64,000 nt of DNA from contig JAUJEA010000001.1 in assembly GCA_030442035.1 (NCBI GenBank), positions 651,559 through 715,558 of the forward strand, given 5' to 3'. Numbering within the stretch: position 1 is the stretch's first letter; each line of letters opens with the position of its first letter. The DNA comes from Splendidivirga corallicola (lineage in GTDB: Bacteria; Bacteroidota; Bacteroidia; Cytophagales; Cyclobacteriaceae). Shown here one piece after another: positions 35,069 through 44,360 of this stretch. The notes beneath the pieces are model-generated. The model was not told the DNA's origin. It worked only from the letters and a program-made list of their open reading frames with translations, and did no database searches. The translations under genes and the position numbers were made by a program.

Positions 35069-36646
35069 TCATTGTCCTGCCACTATCTGTGCATTTTCAT
35101 TTTCCCAATTCTGATAAAGATTAGCCAACTCCTCAACAATTTCCGGATGTTGTGTTGAAAGGTCTTTCATTTCCGTTGGATCATCCTTTAAATTATAAAG
35201 ATCCCACTTATCACTTCCGTGCAAAACAATTTTCCAATTGCCTTTTCTTACTGCCTTTCCATTCCTCCAATGCCAAAATAATGGTTTTTCTCTTGCAACA
35301 TCCACACCATCAAATGCTTTAAAGAAGCTTTGGCCGGCAAGTGGTAATATGGATTGACTATTAAATGATGAAGGGTAGGTAACATCGGCTATATCCAATA
35401 GTGTTGGCATAATATCAAGGAAATGACCGGCATAGTTGTTTACGATTTTGCCCCCTTGAATTTTGTTTGGCCAATGTACGATCATCGGTGAATTAATACC
35501 TCCTTCATAGCTGTAATTCTTATATTCTCTATAAGGTGTATTGCTTACATTGGCCCAGCTCTTGCCCAAAGAGCTCCAACGAGAAAGTGTTCCGATTTCA
35601 CCCTCTCCCGGAACATTAGGTACTTCGGCAGAACCTCCATTGTCCGATATAAAAATGATCAATGTATTATCTAATTCGTTGAGGTCGGTTAACTTCTGAA
35701 TTATCTTCCCGATATTTTGATCCATGCGATCAATCATTGCGGCGTAGACGGCCATTTTTAAGTCCTCTTCCTCTTGTTGTTCTTTTGTCATTGCAGACCA
35801 ATCTTCATAAGCAGGTTCTGAAAGTTGATGTTTTTGACTGATCAGACCAAGTTTTTGTTGCTTTGCAAAACGTCTCTTCCTTATAGCTTCGTAACCCTCC
35901 ATATATTTCCCTTTGTATTTTTCAATATCTTCCGGCCATGCCATTAACGGATCATGAGGAGCCGTATAGGCGAGATATAGAAGGAATGGATTTTTTTCAT
36001 TTTTATATTCTTCCAACCAATTCAAAGCATATTTTGTGAATTCATCTGTTGTATAAAAATCCTTGGATGGGGTATATGGTTGATGTGTAACACTGTCAAT
36101 TAACCAAACCCGGTCAGGTCTTTTTTGAGCAGGTGGAAGCTCTCCTTCACGCTGATGTCCCGGATTGAAATGATTGGAAGCACCATCCCTCAATCCGAAA
36201 TATCGGTCGAATCCCTTGTCAATAGGACTTTCAATACCATGATGTTTTCCTGACCAAAGCGTTCTATAACCTGCACTTTTCAAGGCCTCTCCTATGGTGA
36301 TCCCATTTGAAATTGGATTGGTATGTGTCCGGTGAAACCCATTTTGCTGAGCATACAATCCTGTTAATAAAATAGCTCTTGAAGGAAAACATTTTGAGGT
36401 ATTATAAAATTGTGTGAACCTCAGACCATCTTGGGCTAACTTATCCAGATTAGGTGTTGCTATCTCACTTCCGTAACATCCGATGTCAGACCATCCAAGG
36501 TCATCTGCTAAAATGAGCAGAATATTAGGTCTTTCATCCGTTGTGTTGGTTTGTGATTCCAAACCACAAGAAACGGCAAAAACAGAAAGGAAAAAGATTA
36601 CTTTAAATTGTAATTTCACTTGATTATACTGATTTAAATAGGACAT
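35069..36646 (-). CDS. Sulfatase (family S1), lipoprotein
   Basis: The 525-residue protein has a lipoprotein signal (IFFLSVFAVSCGLESQ, lipid Cys at residue 27). The sulfatase domain begins NILLILADDLGWSDIGCYG, with the metal-binding Asp pair. KCFPSRAILLTG carries the CxPSR motif whose cysteine (C86) is converted to formylglycine. FISDNGGSAE supplies a second metal site. The C-terminal DLYNLKDDPTEMKDLS is a family hallmark. It should hydrolyse sulphate esters on a carbohydrate at the cell surface or in the periplasm. No sulfatase-maturing enzyme is seen in the window. Confidence 0.92.
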   Translation of the reverse strand: MSYLNQYNQVKLQFKVIFFLSVFAVSCGLESQTNTTDERPNILLILADDLGWSDIGCYGSEIATPNLDKLAQDGLRFTQFYNTSKCFPSRAILLTGLYAQQNGFHRTHTNPISNGITIGEALKSAGYRTLWSGKHHGIESPIDKGFDRYFGLRDGASNHFNPGHQREGELPPAQKRPDRVWLIDSVTHQPYTPSKDFYTTDEFTKYALNWLEEYKNEKNPFLLYLAYTAPHDPLMAWPEDIEKYKGKYMEGYEAIRKRRFAKQQKLGLISQKHQLSEPAYEDWSAMTKEQQEEEDLKMAVYAAMIDRMDQNIGKIIQKLTDLNELDNTLIIFISDNGGSAEVPNVPGEGEIGTLSRWSSLGKSWANVSNTPYREYKNYSYEGGINSPMIVHWPNKIQGGKIVNNYAGHFLDIMPTLLDIADVTYPSSFNSQSILPLAGQSFFKAFDGVDVAREKPLFWHWRNGKAVRKGNWKIVLHGSDKWDLYNLKDDPTEMKDLSTQHPEIVEELANLYQNWENENAQIVAGQ

Positions 36647-36722
36647 ATTATTTGTGAAGCTTAAAACTGATCACAAGTTCGTTTGCCAAGTTAATAAAAC
36701 TGCTTTTGGATATTGTATTTGA

Positions 36723-37748
36723 TCAAACAAAAAACCAGAAATCCGAAACAGGTTTTTTCCCCCATTGTGTAAGCTGAGCCCTGATATTGATCTTGTCATC
36801 AGGCGACGTGACAACAATCATAATTTGTGGATTGTCTAAAGTAGGTACGACCTCGAAATGCTCCATTATTATTCCATATACCTCTTTACCAATTTTTTTC
36901 GGATTGTCACAGACCCAATGAAAACGATCATTCTTGGTCTGAAGCAATTTCGCCATGTCTTTCCCATTCTTACCAGCACCCCATAGCACCAGGGGCCTGT
37001 TTCTGTCACGATCAAGATCATAAAAATTACGGATCTTTAAATCAAAATAGCGATTGTCTTTGTATTCTTCCCAGGTTCTGGAGATGCGGTTTGAACGATC
37101 CCGCCAATAATGCAAAATATGATCAATACCTACTACTCTCAGGCCTGCCCGATAAAAACGGAAGCAAAGATCATAGTCTTCCGGATAAACTTCAGGGTCA
37201 AAAGCACCAACTGCATCAAAATCTTCTTTGTGAATGATCCAGCAATGAGAAGGTATTACACATTCCTGATAAATCTCTTCATAATGTGATCCTTGCCTGG
37301 CTACCTGATTCAACCATTTCTCATAGCGAAGAAAGCCGTCACCAACTTCACCTTCATCTACAAAGTGTTGTGTGCCTCCTGCAACAATGGTTCCTTTACC
37401 ATATTTTTTCCACTCATCTACTAGTAATTGTAACTTATTTGCCGGCATTTTATCATCCGAATCCATCCGGTTAATAAGGGTTCCTTTACATTCCCTGTAA
37501 CCAACTTGCAATGTGGGGATCAACTTGGGGCGGTCACTATGAAAAACACGGATCCTATTATCTTTTTCAGCATACTCGTTTAAAATTTCCGGTGTGCGGT
37601 CGGTTGAATGATCGTTTACCGCAATGAGCTCCCAATTGCTATAACTCTGCGCGATTATTGAGTTCAAACAAGTTGGCAAATAAGGTTCCGTGTCCTTCAC
37701 TGCCATCACAATGGAGACAAGCGGAGGTCTTTTCTCTGTTAATTTCAT
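36723..37748 (-). CDS. Family 2 glycosyltransferase with C-terminal Rossmann-like domain
   Basis: Residues about 1-240 are a GT-A glycosyltransferase: VSIVMAVKDTEPYLPTCLNSI, ELIAVNDHSTDRTPEIL and LINRMDSDDKMPANKL, with the DxD element. From about 250, RPLVLWGAGKNGKDMAKLLQ has a GxGxxG-type nucleotide-binding loop, followed by strands ending IMIVVTSPDDK. This second part looks like the small Rossmann domain found before some sugar N-acyltransferases. It is three bases from the upstream epimerase gene. The pair likely glycosylates a lipid, protein or glycan. Confidence 0.85.
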   Translation of the reverse strand: MKLTEKRPPLVSIVMAVKDTEPYLPTCLNSIIAQSYSNWELIAVNDHSTDRTPEILNEYAEKDNRIRVFHSDRPKLIPTLQVGYRECKGTLINRMDSDDKMPANKLQLLVDEWKKYGKGTIVAGGTQHFVDEGEVGDGFLRYEKWLNQVARQGSHYEEIYQECVIPSHCWIIHKEDFDAVGAFDPEVYPEDYDLCFRFYRAGLRVVGIDHILHYWRDRSNRISRTWEEYKDNRYFDLKIRNFYDLDRDRNRPLVLWGAGKNGKDMAKLLQTKNDRFHWVCDNPKKIGKEVYGIIMEHFEVVPTLDNPQIMIVVTSPDDKINIRAQLTQWGKKPVSDFWFFV

Positions 37749-37751
37749 AGG

Positions 37752-38753
37752 TCAGTGCCTCATCCAATGTGATGATATCTTTTTTGAGATCTCCAGATCT
37801 GTATATATTTTAGTCTCCTTGGCCCCTTGTTCTTTAACCCACACCGCCATCCGATCTAAGCCTTTTCTCAGACTTGCTTCTGATTCATCTTTGATCTGAA
37901 AGACATGCTTTAATTTGGTATGATCCGAATAAGCGTGAACCACTTCGTTTCTGGCCTCCAAATATTCAATAGAACTTTCTGCCCCCATCACTTCAATAAC
38001 TATCTCAGCTAACGCATTGATAGAAATGACTTTGTCGCTTCCAATATTAAAAATTTGATTCTGTGCTTCCGGAACATTGACAGCATTAGCAATATGAGGC
38101 GCAACGTCATCTATATAGCTAAATGCACGCGACTGCTTTCCATCGCCAAAAATGGTAAGTGGTCGGTCGTTTAATATTTGGTTCATAAAAATACCAATCA
38201 CATTTCTGTAGCGGTCTCCGATGTTCTGAAATTCTCCATATACATTATGAGGTCTGAAAATCACATAGTTCAGACCAAACATCTCATAAGCAGCTTTCAG
38301 ATCAAGCTCAATAGCATATTTTGAAATACCATAGGGGTCCCCGGGCTGAGGAACAGCACTTTCGGTCATTGGCAAAGTATTGGTGCCATATACTGCAATG
38401 GAAGAGGTAAATACAAAACACTTAACATCATGGTTTATTGATTCATTGATAAGGCTAGCACTACCCATGAGATTACTCCGATAGTTGTGCATCCTCACAT
38501 AATGACTCAATCCTTCGGCGGCGTAAGCAGCCAGATGGTAAACATAGGTGAATTTATGTGTATTGAAAATATCTTTCACCAATTCCTCATCTTCTACAGA
38601 GCCATTGATGAAAATTGCCTGACTATTAATATTATTCTTTGAGCCTCCACTCAGATCATCGAGCACAACAACTTCGTGCCCCATTTTTATCAAGTGGTTT
38701 ACCACGTGGCAACCTATAAAGCCAGCGCCTCCTGTAACAAGGGATTTTATCAT
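37752..38753 (-). CDS. NAD-dependent sugar epimerase/dehydratase (GalE-like)
   Basis: The 333-residue extended SDR has GGAGFIGCHVVNHLIKMG for NAD binding, FTSSIAVYG, the catalytic YGISKYAIE with YxxxK, RPHNVYGEFQN, and FNIGSDKVISINALAEIV. It acts on a nucleotide sugar, most likely as a 4-epimerase, and is co-transcribed with the downstream glycosyltransferase. A minus-strand TACTTTTG (38791-38784) fits the -7 consensus but lacks a -33 TTG. Confidence 0.88.
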   Translation of the reverse strand: MIKSLVTGGAGFIGCHVVNHLIKMGHEVVVLDDLSGGSKNNINSQAIFINGSVEDEELVKDIFNTHKFTYVYHLAAYAAEGLSHYVRMHNYRSNLMGSASLINESINHDVKCFVFTSSIAVYGTNTLPMTESAVPQPGDPYGISKYAIELDLKAAYEMFGLNYVIFRPHNVYGEFQNIGDRYRNVIGIFMNQILNDRPLTIFGDGKQSRAFSYIDDVAPHIANAVNVPEAQNQIFNIGSDKVISINALAEIVIEVMGAESSIEYLEARNEVVHAYSDHTKLKHVFQIKDESEASLRKGLDRMAVWVKEQGAKETKIYTDLEISKKISSHWMRH

Positions 38754-38836
38754 GAAGTGTAACTGAAATCAAGTTTAGAAGGTCAAAAGTATTGATTTCG
38801 GTGTAAAGATCGAAAGGAATTTCAAAAGTCGGATTC

Positions 38837-38866
38837 GGTGTCAGACATTTAAAAATGTCTGACACC
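38837..38866. repeat. Short palindromic repeat, GGTGTC family (perfect copy)
   Basis: GGTGTCAGACATTT (38837-38850) and AAATGTCTGACACC (38853-38866) are perfect reverse complements with a two-base centre. It lies between the epimerase start and the dihydrofolate-reductase-like gene, so it could also act as a terminator for the latter's transcript neighbours. The same arms occur at 28766-28797. Confidence 0.85.
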
Positions 38867-38924
38867 TTAATTGTTAAATGTGATTTCTTCTTGTAAGACA
38901 GTTTGCCAGGGTGTTGCTATCCCT

Positions 38925-39467
38925 CTATTTTCTTTTATAATGCAATTGCACCAACCCGGTATCGTATTGTTTTGAATTTAAAAGCTCCAACTTATCCTCA
39001 GGCACGCCACCTTTGAATAATCTTTTGCCATCTCCAAGTACAATGGGAATGATGGAAATGATAAATTCATCAATCAATCTTTTCTCCATCAAAAGCCTGA
39101 CTATTTCACCTCCTCCATCGCAATAGATATTTTTCCCCTCCTTCTTCTTTAGATTGTTGATCAAAGCTTCCAGATCGCCATTGTAAAACTTCACACCATC
39201 TTCCGGTTTTCTGTCCTTTCTGGTAATGACATAACAATCAAATTTCTTCGCCTGGGGAAAATGATCTATCAACTTTATGATATAATCATAGGTAGCCCTA
39301 CCAACAATATATGTGTCAATGGAAGCTGTAAAGTCATTATATCCATAATCCTCTCCTTTTTTTTCAACCATTGATAACCAGGAAATATCATCATTTTTTC
39401 TTGCCAAATAGCCATCCAAACTCATGCTGATGTACACGATCAATTTTCTACCATTCATAATGTTCAA
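38925..39467 (-). CDS. Dihydrofolate reductase/RibD-family protein
   Basis: The 180-residue protein matches the RibD C-terminal (DHFR-like) family: KLIVYISMSLDGYLARKND at the start, DTYIVGRATYDYIIKL, NIYCDGGGEIVRLLMEKRLIDEF and IPIVLGDGKRLF. Members bind NADPH; the substrate is not predictable. Two starts (residues 1 and 4) are possible. It follows an AraC regulator on the same strand, 58 bases away. Confidence 0.88.
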   Translation of the reverse strand: MNIMNGRKLIVYISMSLDGYLARKNDDISWLSMVEKKGEDYGYNDFTASIDTYIVGRATYDYIIKLIDHFPQAKKFDCYVITRKDRKPEDGVKFYNGDLEALINNLKKKEGKNIYCDGGGEIVRLLMEKRLIDEFIISIIPIVLGDGKRLFKGGVPEDKLELLNSKQYDTGLVQLHYKRK

Positions 39468-39525
39468 TTTTTAGTTTTGAGCAAATATCACTGCTGGAGT
39501 TGGCAGATAATTGGACAAAATTTAC

Positions 39526-40338
39526 CTAGCAGTAAATTGTGTTAATAAATGAATCCGGAATTTTTCCATGTGTTAGACATTTGGCCCTGTATTCTTTCGG
39601 ACTAAGTCCTGAAAACTTTTTAAATACACGTATGAAATGTGATTGATCATAAAATCCATTCTCAAGTGCGATCTCAGTAAGTCTTTTGTCTGGTTGCTTC
39701 CTTATTTGTTTCAAAGACTTATTCAATTGAACTAATTGGATATATTTCTTCGGAGTAACACCGACTACCTTTTTAAAAGTACAAATCAGGTGTTTGGAGC
39801 TGGTGCCTAATGTATCCAAAATTTTAGCTATTTGAACAGGTTCATTGTGATATTTCGAAACAAACTCAATAATGTCTTCGACAATCTCCGGAACCTTTCT
39901 TTTTGCTGCATTGCTAAGAATAAAGTTCCAAAAAGTTTTCAGTTTAGCGTCTGGTGAGTTTGAATCATCAAGTCTCTGGAGAAGCTCCTCATATCCGTCT
40001 CGAAAAATTTCACGGGGTGTTAATTTGAGGCTGACAAAATCTTCTACACTCATCCCAAAAATCCGATAAATGCCTGCGGGACCAAATAAGACACCCATAG
40101 CATTATATTTTCCGTGAGCATAGGTTTTCATTGGCCTTACACCAATCTCCGATAGGATAACTTTGTTTGATCCATTGGAATCATTAACGGAAAAAATATC
40201 TCCGAAATTTAGAATCACTTCATGATTCAAAAATGGAATAGTCGCCGAGTTAACATCAATATGTTCCTGTTCAGCATACCAGAAGGAACCAATGGCCGGA
40301 TCAAGATAAGTATGTTGTAAACCGATCTCTTTTTTCAT
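39526..40338 (-). CDS. AraC-family transcriptional regulator
   Basis: The 270-residue protein has an N-terminal beta-rich sensor part (about 10-130) and a C-terminal AraC DNA-binding domain from about 165, with EPVQIAKILDTLGTSSKHLI and RLTEIALENGFYDQSHFIRVF followed by GLSPKEYRAKCL. It probably controls the dihydrofolate-reductase-like gene just downstream. No operator was recognised. Confidence 0.88.
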   Translation of the reverse strand: MKKEIGLQHTYLDPAIGSFWYAEQEHIDVNSATIPFLNHEVILNFGDIFSVNDSNGSNKVILSEIGVRPMKTYAHGKYNAMGVLFGPAGIYRIFGMSVEDFVSLKLTPREIFRDGYEELLQRLDDSNSPDAKLKTFWNFILSNAAKRKVPEIVEDIIEFVSKYHNEPVQIAKILDTLGTSSKHLICTFKKVVGVTPKKYIQLVQLNKSLKQIRKQPDKRLTEIALENGFYDQSHFIRVFKKFSGLSPKEYRAKCLTHGKIPDSFINTIYC

Positions 40339-40440
40339 AGAGCAGGAGGGTACCAGGGGGCAAAATGCTTTCCGGGTTATCCGAAGATAAAATTAGTTAT
40401 TTAAAAAAGAAGTTGGAAATGGACTGGCCAGCAATATATT

Positions 40441-41247
40441 TCAGTTTTCTTCCAAAAGCTCTAAAGTCACTAAATAGGCACAGTGGTCAGAGGCTATAGT
40501 GTCCTGAATAATTTTTGTTTCAAGCACTCGCCACCTATGAGCAGGGTAGAACATGACATAATCTATTTTTCTCTTAGGATTGTCTGAGGGAAATGTTGGT
40601 TTTGGGTTCGTTTTATCATACGATGCTTTCCACATTTCTTCGAGGGCATTAATTGCCTCACTTCCCGGAACATCATTTAGATCCCCCGCTAAAATGCTTG
40701 GATAAGTGTTTTGGCTAAATACCTTGTTGACCTTTTTTGCTTGCGCTACTCTGTCACGATCATCTTTCAAATGATCAAAATGAGTTCCTATAAACGAAAT
40801 AGTGTCACCGGATGCGATCACAACACTTACTTCAGCAGCGGCCCTGGGCTCGTTGCCCGGAGTGAAAGGGAGGGCTACATTTCTTGTTTGAAGGAAGGTC
40901 CACTTAGACAATATTCCTTCACCGTATTCTCCTCCATCAAATGGCATGGCCCTGGCAAACAAGGGAGCCATTTTAGTCCTTAGCCCTAATTCTGTGACCA
41001 AATCATATCCTTTTGCCCGGTTGGTTTTAAAATCAACTTCCTGCAGCGCCACAAAATCAGGATCGGCTTCTTTGATCACTTTTGCCAATACGTCAAGATT
41101 AAAGTCTCCTTTAGTTGTGGCACCATGAAGTATATTAAACGAAAGTACTTTTACAATTCTGCTGTTATCAGCTGGCGTTTGTGATCTTGCGGTGCAATAA
41201 AAGAAAAAGATCAATGCAAAGCTTATCCATTTTATTTTTGGGCACAT
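40441..41247 (-). CDS. Secreted endonuclease/exonuclease/phosphatase-family protein
   Basis: The 268-residue protein has a signal peptide (ISFALIFFFYCTARSQ) and the EEP fold motifs in order: LSFNILHG, DFVALQEVDFKT, SFIGTHFDHL, ILAGDLNDVPGSEA, IDYVMFYP and ASDHCAYLVTLEL. All catalytic residues are visible. The substrate could be nucleic acid, a phosphoinositide-like sugar phosphate or a sphingolipid. A periplasmic phosphate-releasing role is possible. Confidence 0.88.
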   Translation of the reverse strand: MCPKIKWISFALIFFFYCTARSQTPADNSRIVKVLSFNILHGATTKGDFNLDVLAKVIKEADPDFVALQEVDFKTNRAKGYDLVTELGLRTKMAPLFARAMPFDGGEYGEGILSKWTFLQTRNVALPFTPGNEPRAAAEVSVVIASGDTISFIGTHFDHLKDDRDRVAQAKKVNKVFSQNTYPSILAGDLNDVPGSEAINALEEMWKASYDKTNPKPTFPSDNPKRKIDYVMFYPAHRWRVLETKIIQDTIASDHCAYLVTLELLEEN

Positions 41248-41620
41248 GGCTATTTGATTAGTTGGTTACTAGAGTCCGTTTAAAGTAAAATGACACTTAA
41301 GATGTACAAATCCCTATAAGCAGGAGTTTTGAATGATAGGCTTTCAATTGATCTTTGGGTTTATTCAAAAGTATATCCGACTATTCAATTGCAAGCACAT
41401 ATCAATCTCAATCTTAAAGTTAATGTTTTTGTTAAAAGTAAAATCTATGGCCGTATTCTGTTGAAAAAAGTCTATTGGTTTGATGCATTATGGCGGGCAC
41501 ACTGTTAACACAAAGATTGTCAGGGAATAATTCGATCTCTAGAACTCAAAAGTTTATCTTATAAGAATCTTTAAAAGTTCTTTTTGAAATTACTTTCCAT
41601 ATGCTTGGTACGCGCAGAGA
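41248..41620. other. Intergenic, nothing recognised
   Basis: A 373-base AT-rich gap between two leftward genes. No repeat, hairpin, promoter or open frame of interest was seen. Confidence 0.4.
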
Positions 41621-42082
41621 TCACGCAGTTTGTGTATTCATGGCCTCTTTTTCGGCAAAAACTTTGAATTGATTAAGCCATTTTTGGGTTTGTTTTCGAA
41701 ACAGACCCGGCATCAGAAAAGCCATCATTTTGGGAATAAAACCGTAAAAGGCAGTATATTCAATTTCCGTATCATACCTTGTTTTATTTTCTCCCAGGGA
41801 AGTAAAGCTATTCCTCATCGTATTTACCATACTCTTGGCCTCATATGTTCCGATAAACTCTTCCGGTAAATTTTTCACAACTATCGTTTCAATCAATTCA
41901 ATTTCTCCTCCTTCGGTCTGGTAAACCAGTCTTGATGTTGCACCGGGCTCTCCAGGTGTCCCGCTCAGGTGTTCATAACTGACAAAACCATCTTGCCATT
42001 CCTTGATGTTGTCGACATTGTCAAACAACTCAATGACCTTAGCCACTGGCAAATCAATTTCTACACTGCAGATAAATCTCAT
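41621..42082 (-). CDS. SRPBCC-family (START-like) protein
   Basis: The 153-residue protein begins with CSVEIDLPVAKVIELFDNVDNIKEWQDGF, the START/polyketide-cyclase opening, and has YEAKSMVNTMRNSFTSLGENKTRYDTEIEYT in the middle. The MPGLFRKQTQKWLNQFKVFAE end forms the long closing helix. No signal peptide. It probably binds a hydrophobic small molecule. Its gene stands alone. Confidence 0.78.
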   Translation of the reverse strand: MRFICSVEIDLPVAKVIELFDNVDNIKEWQDGFVSYEHLSGTPGEPGATSRLVYQTEGGEIELIETIVVKNLPEEFIGTYEAKSMVNTMRNSFTSLGENKTRYDTEIEYTAFYGFIPKMMAFLMPGLFRKQTQKWLNQFKVFAEKEAMNTQTA

Positions 42083-42342
42083 ATCTCAAACTGTTTTGGT
42101 TGGTATTACATTAATTATCGGACGGATAACCTTAAAGCAAAGGCAGCTTTTTATGTAAGAATACTATTGGGGTCTATTCAAATGCTAGGAGGATATAAGC
42201 TAAGGATTTTTTTGGTTTTTTGCTACTGAATCTTTAATTGATTGTAATAGGTACGAATGAAACCAAAATCAGTTCAATCAGCATTTCATAAATTTTGAAA
42301 GTACCATAGAACAAATAAAATATTCCTTTTCGATCTCAAGTG

Positions 42343-42687
42343 TTAAACCATTGTCCGGTTGCAATAGGTATTTTTATCAATGTCCTTGACATCAATGGAA
42401 ATAACCGGGACTTCAGGGAATATTGTCTTTAATTTTTTAACCACTTCAGTCGCGAGGTTTTTCTTCTGATCGGTAGTCCTGCCTCCCATGATATAAGCAA
42501 TGATATGAATAAAATCCGCCTGATTGTTCCCCACCGTAAAATACTTGAATGGATTGATGCGGACTTTGATATCACCCTTTGCAAAAAGGCCGGTAGCATC
42601 AGCCGTGTCGTAAACCTGCTGCATGATTTTTTCAGGAAGTTGCTGGTTCAATATATTTTCGGAACAATCTATAATAAAATGAGGCAT
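42343..42687 (-). CDS. CHMI-like tautomerase (5-carboxymethyl-2-hydroxymuconate isomerase family)
   Basis: The 114-residue protein starts MPHFIIDCSENIL, exposing Pro1, and continues with the helix and strand pattern of the trimeric CHMI branch of the tautomerase superfamily, including FIHIIAYIMGGRTTDQKKNL. I chose ATG at 42687 because it gives N-terminal Pro; the frame extends ten codons upstream. The gene is isolated, without an aromatic degradation cluster, so the substrate is open. Confidence 0.82.
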   Translation of the reverse strand: MPHFIIDCSENILNQQLPEKIMQQVYDTADATGLFAKGDIKVRINPFKYFTVGNNQADFIHIIAYIMGGRTTDQKKNLATEVVKKLKTIFPEVPVISIDVKDIDKNTYCNRTMV

Positions 42688-42864
42688 TTTTTTAAGGGTT
42701 TTAGTTCTGGGTTTCACTTCTTAAGAGGTGATTCCCGTTTTTTCAATTATGCTCAAAGAACACCTATATAAACCACGAAAATAATCAAAAACTTAGAGTT
42801 AGGATGTCAGTTGTTCATGAAAGAGAATTTCTTAGCGGGGTCATAATGCCGATTGAAGCCTTCT

Positions 42865-43401
42865 TCAATGCCCGGAGTCGGGCATTGTATTTTTATTGAT
42901 AATATTTTCAATCTCCTTTATCAACCCTTCCTTAGTTTTATTGGTGTTTTCAATCGAATCGGGAAATCTTAAGTTTTTTTGTACTACCAGTCTATTGATA
43001 TCCCTCACTTCCTCATCCGAAACATGAATGTGTATTGATTGATCCCTTGTTCTCACTCTTTGCACACAAATCATTGGATCAGCTGTTATAGCAACCGGTA
43101 CTACATGAAATTTTGAGCACAGATTAGAATACATTCGATCAAAATGTCCCGTGAGTCCGGTGGATTCAAAAACTAGCGAAGGTAACACACCGATAGCTTC
43201 AACTATTCCTTTTTCGATGGCTATGAAAACTTCTCTGACATAGGAGTCATCATGAACATCACGGTTCCTTTTAATCCTTTTGGCCCAGTCTTCTACCCGA
43301 ATAAACCTGATTCCAAAATGTTCTTCAAATAAGTGCCCGATAAAAGATTTGCCACTTCCCTTCGGGCCAACTAATAGAAAGATTATCTTTTGATCATCCA
43401 T
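42865..43401 (-). CDS. P-loop kinase-like protein
   Basis: The 178-residue protein has a Walker A loop, LVGPKGSGKSF, at residues about 11-20, and a strand LVFESTGLTGHFDRM that resembles the substrate-binding part of nucleotide or shikimate-type kinases. CVQRVRTRDQSIHIHVSDEEV looks like a lid region. It lies 42 bases downstream of the membrane protein gene. The phosphate acceptor is unknown. Confidence 0.7.
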   Translation of the reverse strand: MDDQKIIFLLVGPKGSGKSFIGHLFEEHFGIRFIRVEDWAKRIKRNRDVHDDSYVREVFIAIEKGIVEAIGVLPSLVFESTGLTGHFDRMYSNLCSKFHVVPVAITADPMICVQRVRTRDQSIHIHVSDEEVRDINRLVVQKNLRFPDSIENTNKTKEGLIKEIENIINKNTMPDSGH

Positions 43402-43443
43402 TTTGGATTCCCTGGTTCTCGGAGGTCATTTTTAAGGTTTCAT

Positions 43444-44130
43444 TTAATTTCTGGCATTTAACTCCGCTTCCACTATGGTCTGTAAATCTTTACTATTCTG
43501 TAGCACTTTCTGATAGGAATTTTTTTTGGCATGAGCATATTTGAGGAGCTCAAATAAAATGTTTTGTAATTGATCACTATGAAAGGACTGTTCATTTATA
43601 ACCTTTTTCATAGACATATTATAGTGCTGAGTTAAAAAAGGAAAAAGTTTGTTTTTCTTCACTTCTTTAAAATCATTGTGTCGATCTACTAAGGTAGCAT
43701 AATAGGCATAGTAGCCACTCAGACGCTCTCTCAACTTAAGATTTGAAATTTTCAAAGCCTCTCCTCCCTGAATAAGCGCCTCAAAGGTTGAAACCTCAGG
43801 ATGATAATTGGAAGTATAGGACAACTTCATTGTGGGAAAAACAATGGAATCCATTAAGTTTTTATCCTCATTTCCTATCTTTTCCAATAGCTTTGAAATA
43901 CCAGAAATTTCCCCATCGATAAGTTGAATGATAAAATCCGTTTCATTTTCATCCTCCACCAAATCATTCATGATATTAGTGAGGTAAAACTTTTCCATTT
44001 CTAAGGATTTCCTTTGTGCTGCTTTTTGATTAACATAAAATGCAATACTTATCCCTAGAAAAACAATAATCAGCTCGATTAAATAATTAAGCCAGTTCAG
44101 CTGTTTAAACCTTTGGAGCCAGTTTCTCAT
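43444..44130 (-). CDS. Single-pass membrane protein, DUF6090-like
   Basis: The 228 residues start with a basic segment and one membrane span (YLIELIIVFLGISIAFYVNQ, about 16-35), followed by a soluble, mostly helical domain containing FEALIQGGEALKISNLKLRERLSGYY. This layout resembles Bacteroidota proteins of the DUF6090 type, but I am not certain of the assignment. Function unknown. Confidence 0.55.
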   Translation of the reverse strand: MRNWLQRFKQLNWLNYLIELIIVFLGISIAFYVNQKAAQRKSLEMEKFYLTNIMNDLVEDENETDFIIQLIDGEISGISKLLEKIGNEDKNLMDSIVFPTMKLSYTSNYHPEVSTFEALIQGGEALKISNLKLRERLSGYYAYYATLVDRHNDFKEVKKNKLFPFLTQHYNMSMKKVINEQSFHSDQLQNILFELLKYAHAKKNSYQKVLQNSKDLQTIVEAELNARN

Positions 44131-44360
44131 CTTTCATTTTTGTTGACGATTCTAAAGCGTCAGGTACTATATTAACCTTTTAATCTTTCACAAAGTAGTG
44201 AATTCGCTTTATTCAGCCAAAATTGATGAATAGTGTAAACTGGCTCAGTATTGTTTAACTCACGAGTGTGATTTTCCTTTCCAACATCTTCCTGTGTCCG
44301 AAACGAGTTACTCAATGTTACCCGCTCAGACACTCATTTTCGCTAAGAAACAATCATGAG

